Of a DNA stretch of 7,570 bases, positions 7,028 to 7,570 are shown piece by piece. The stretch comes from Myxococcales bacterium. GTDB lineage: Bacteria > Myxococcota > Bradymonadia > REDH01. The notes under the pieces are model-generated. The model had not been told where the DNA came from. It saw only the letters and a program-made list of their open reading frames with translations, and did not search any database. Position 1 is the stretch's first letter, and the number at the start of each line of letters is the position of its first letter. The stretch covers positions 1-7,570 of the forward strand of contig JAGWVZ010000168.1 of NCBI GenBank assembly GCA_018970625.1, given 5' to 3'. The translations under genes were made by a program, and so were the position numbers.

Positions 7028-7103
7028 GATCTTCCTCCAGAAAATAGGACCAACAAACGCTGTTAACCGAAACCTCTCGCCGCCGCCAGCGCGCTGTATC
7101 CAT
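6996..7103 (-). CDS. possible 35-codon upstream ORF overlapping the response regulator start
   Basis: Read leftward from an ATG at 7103, this frame encodes MDTARWRRREVSVNSVCWSY... and stops at 6996, 32 bp inside the response regulator gene in another frame. Its initiation region (GGAG, 6 nt, ATG) nearly repeats that of the regulator: a CATGATCTTC block occurs at both 7101-7110 and 7025-7034. The peptide has no recognisable family. It may be a translated leader that couples or limits regulator translation, or a by-product of the short duplication. Confidence 0.25.
   Translation of the reverse strand: MDTARWRRREVSVNSVCWSYFLEEDHVCSWQNSGL
7087..7096. repeat. 10-bp perfect palindrome in the divergent regulatory region
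   Basis: CAGCGCGCTG is self-complementary and lies between the regulator start and the sigma-54 promoter at 7151. GC-rich palindromes of this size occur by chance in such DNA, so a role as an operator is only a possibility. Confidence 0.25.
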
Positions 7104-7120
7104 GATCTTCTCCATGCACG

Positions 7121-7141
7121 ATCCGCGCCGCAATCGCGGAT
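7121..7141. repeat. 21-bp dyad just upstream of the second sigma-54 promoter
   Basis: Arms ATCCGCG (7121-7127) and CGCGGAT (7135-7141) are exact reverse complements with a 7-nt spacer, the same 7-7-7 geometry as the dyad at 3580-3600, though the arm sequences differ. It ends 9 bp before the -24 box at 7151, unusually close for a classical enhancer site. It could bind the NtrC-type regulator or a repressor that blocks polymerase. Confidence 0.4.
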
Positions 7142-7150
7142 TCCGTAGCA

Positions 7151-7166
7151 TGGCACACCATGTGCA
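7151..7166 (+). promoter_or_regulatory. sigma-54 (RpoN) -24/-12 promoter for the rightward operon
   Basis: The element reads TGGCAC at the -24 half and GTGCA at the -12 half with exact GG-N10-GC spacing (GG 7152-7153, GC 7164-7165). It differs from consensus at two scored positions (A for G at position 7, G for T at position 12). The predicted start is near 7177, only about 3 nt before the ATG at 7180. The -24 half lies inside a CATGG-CACA-CCATG inverted repeat (7149-7162). Together with the divergent NtrC-type gene it looks like a local target of that regulator. Confidence 0.6.
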
Positions 7167-7179
7167 AATCGTTGCTCCC

Positions 7180-7425
7180 ATGAACGAAGCAACCCGCACA
7201 TACCGACCCGCGATTCAACAGCTCATGGAGCACATTGAATCACTGGTGCGCCATCATCGTGGCCAGAACGGCACCGTTACCATCAGCGTCGCCGATGGTG
7301 ACGCGCTGGCCGTGCTGGGAGAGCTACGACAGCGCATGCTCGAACGCGGCCTCGGACATGTGCGACTGCTGACTCTCAGCCGTGCAGGAACGCCCCGCGT
7401 CGCCTCCTATGAATTCGTACCCTGA
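7180..7425 (+). CDS. small protein of unknown function, first gene after a sigma-54 promoter
   Basis: An 81-residue product (MNEATRTYRPAIQQLMEHIE...) that I do not recognise. Predicted from sequence, it has an N-terminal helix (about 8-30), a strand (TVTISVAD, 34-41), a second helix (about 42-62) and two C-terminal strands (VRLLTLS and RVASYEFVP). This compact alpha/beta shape has no signal peptide or membrane segment. The start is uncertain. Upstream ATGs at 7150 and 7102 lie in or before the sigma-54 promoter at 7151, so 7180 fits that promoter but would leave an almost leaderless mRNA. An internal ATG at 7225 is possible. No start has a strong ribosome site. The stop is 14 nt before the next gene's ATG, so the two are probably co-transcribed. 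Confidence 0.65.
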   Translation: MNEATRTYRPAIQQLMEHIESLVRHHRGQNGTVTISVADGDALAVLGELRQRMLERGLGHVRLLTLSRAGTPRVASYEFVP

Positions 7426-7439
7426 CCCACGAGGACTCC

Positions 7440-7570
7440 ATGGCACACACGCAGACACCCACCATCTTTCAGCAGATTGCAGTCCCTCGACTGCGGCTCG
7501 GCGCCATTCTCGGTGCAGTTGTCGCTGGCGTCATCGCACTCGTCGCTCACACCGCAATCATCGATGCCAT
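7440..7570 (+). CDS. membrane protein, N-terminal fragment (cut by window edge)
   Basis: An ATG at 7440, preceded by GAGGA with 4-nt spacing, opens a frame that runs off the right edge after 43 codons (MAHTQTPTIFQQIAVPRLRL...). Residues 21-41 form one strongly hydrophobic segment (GAILGAVVAGVIALVAHTAI) after an Arg-containing stretch, suggesting an inner-membrane anchor or first helix with a short cytoplasmic N-terminus. I do not recognise the family from this piece. It follows the 7180 gene closely and should share its sigma-54 promoter. Confidence 0.7.
   Translation, partial: MAHTQTPTIFQQIAVPRLRLGAILGAVVAGVIALVAHTAIIDA

Noticed and set aside
7028..7201. N-terminal extension of the response regulator to 7201
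   Set aside because: It runs back through the divergent promoter region and resembles no domain; the strong ribosome site and receiver fold both place the start at 7027.

Overview
The window is a chromosomal segment of a GC-rich proteobacterium. The case rests on a class I AroG/AroF-type DAHP synthase, a fused chorismate mutase/prephenate dehydratase, an NtrC-family activator with a Fis-type helix-turn-helix, and two good sigma-54 promoter matches. I cannot name the genus. Gamma- or betaproteobacteria fit best, which is an inference. I found no insertion sequence, CRISPR array, tRNA or rRNA.

Layout. 1-992 (minus strand, cut by the left edge): N-terminal 330 residues of a TPR-rich protein. 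993-1294: divergent intergenic region. 1295-3459 (plus): a two-gene aromatic amino acid operon, DAHP synthase then the PheA P-protein, overlapping by 4 bp. 3460-4063: a mostly non-coding stretch with a 21-bp dyad, a near-consensus sigma-54 promoter and what looks like the broken start of a UreH/SafE-type membrane protein gene. 4064-5527 (plus): a soluble histidine kinase with an N-terminal protoglobin (globin-coupled sensor) domain, a PAS domain and a HisKA/HATPase core. 5633-7027 (minus, convergent to the kinase): an NtrC-type response regulator. 7028-7179: divergent regulatory region with a possible upstream ORF, dyads and a second sigma-54 promoter. 7180-7425 (plus): a small protein of unknown function. 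7440-7570 (plus, cut by the right edge): the start of a membrane protein.

How it may work together (inference). The globin-coupled kinase would sense a heme ligand (O2, or NO/CO/redox state) and phosphorylate the NtrC-type regulator. The regulator would then activate sigma-54 promoters. Both sigma-54 promoter candidates in the window sit beside this gene pair. One is upstream of the kinase, suggesting autoregulation. The other is divergent from the regulator, in front of the small-protein/membrane-protein pair, suggesting a local output operon. Globin-coupled histidine kinases are a known but thinly studied class. A globin-PAS kinase paired with a sigma-54 activator and an uncharacterised membrane operon is the most interesting content here. 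The aromatic amino acid operon and the TPR gene look like ordinary neighbours.
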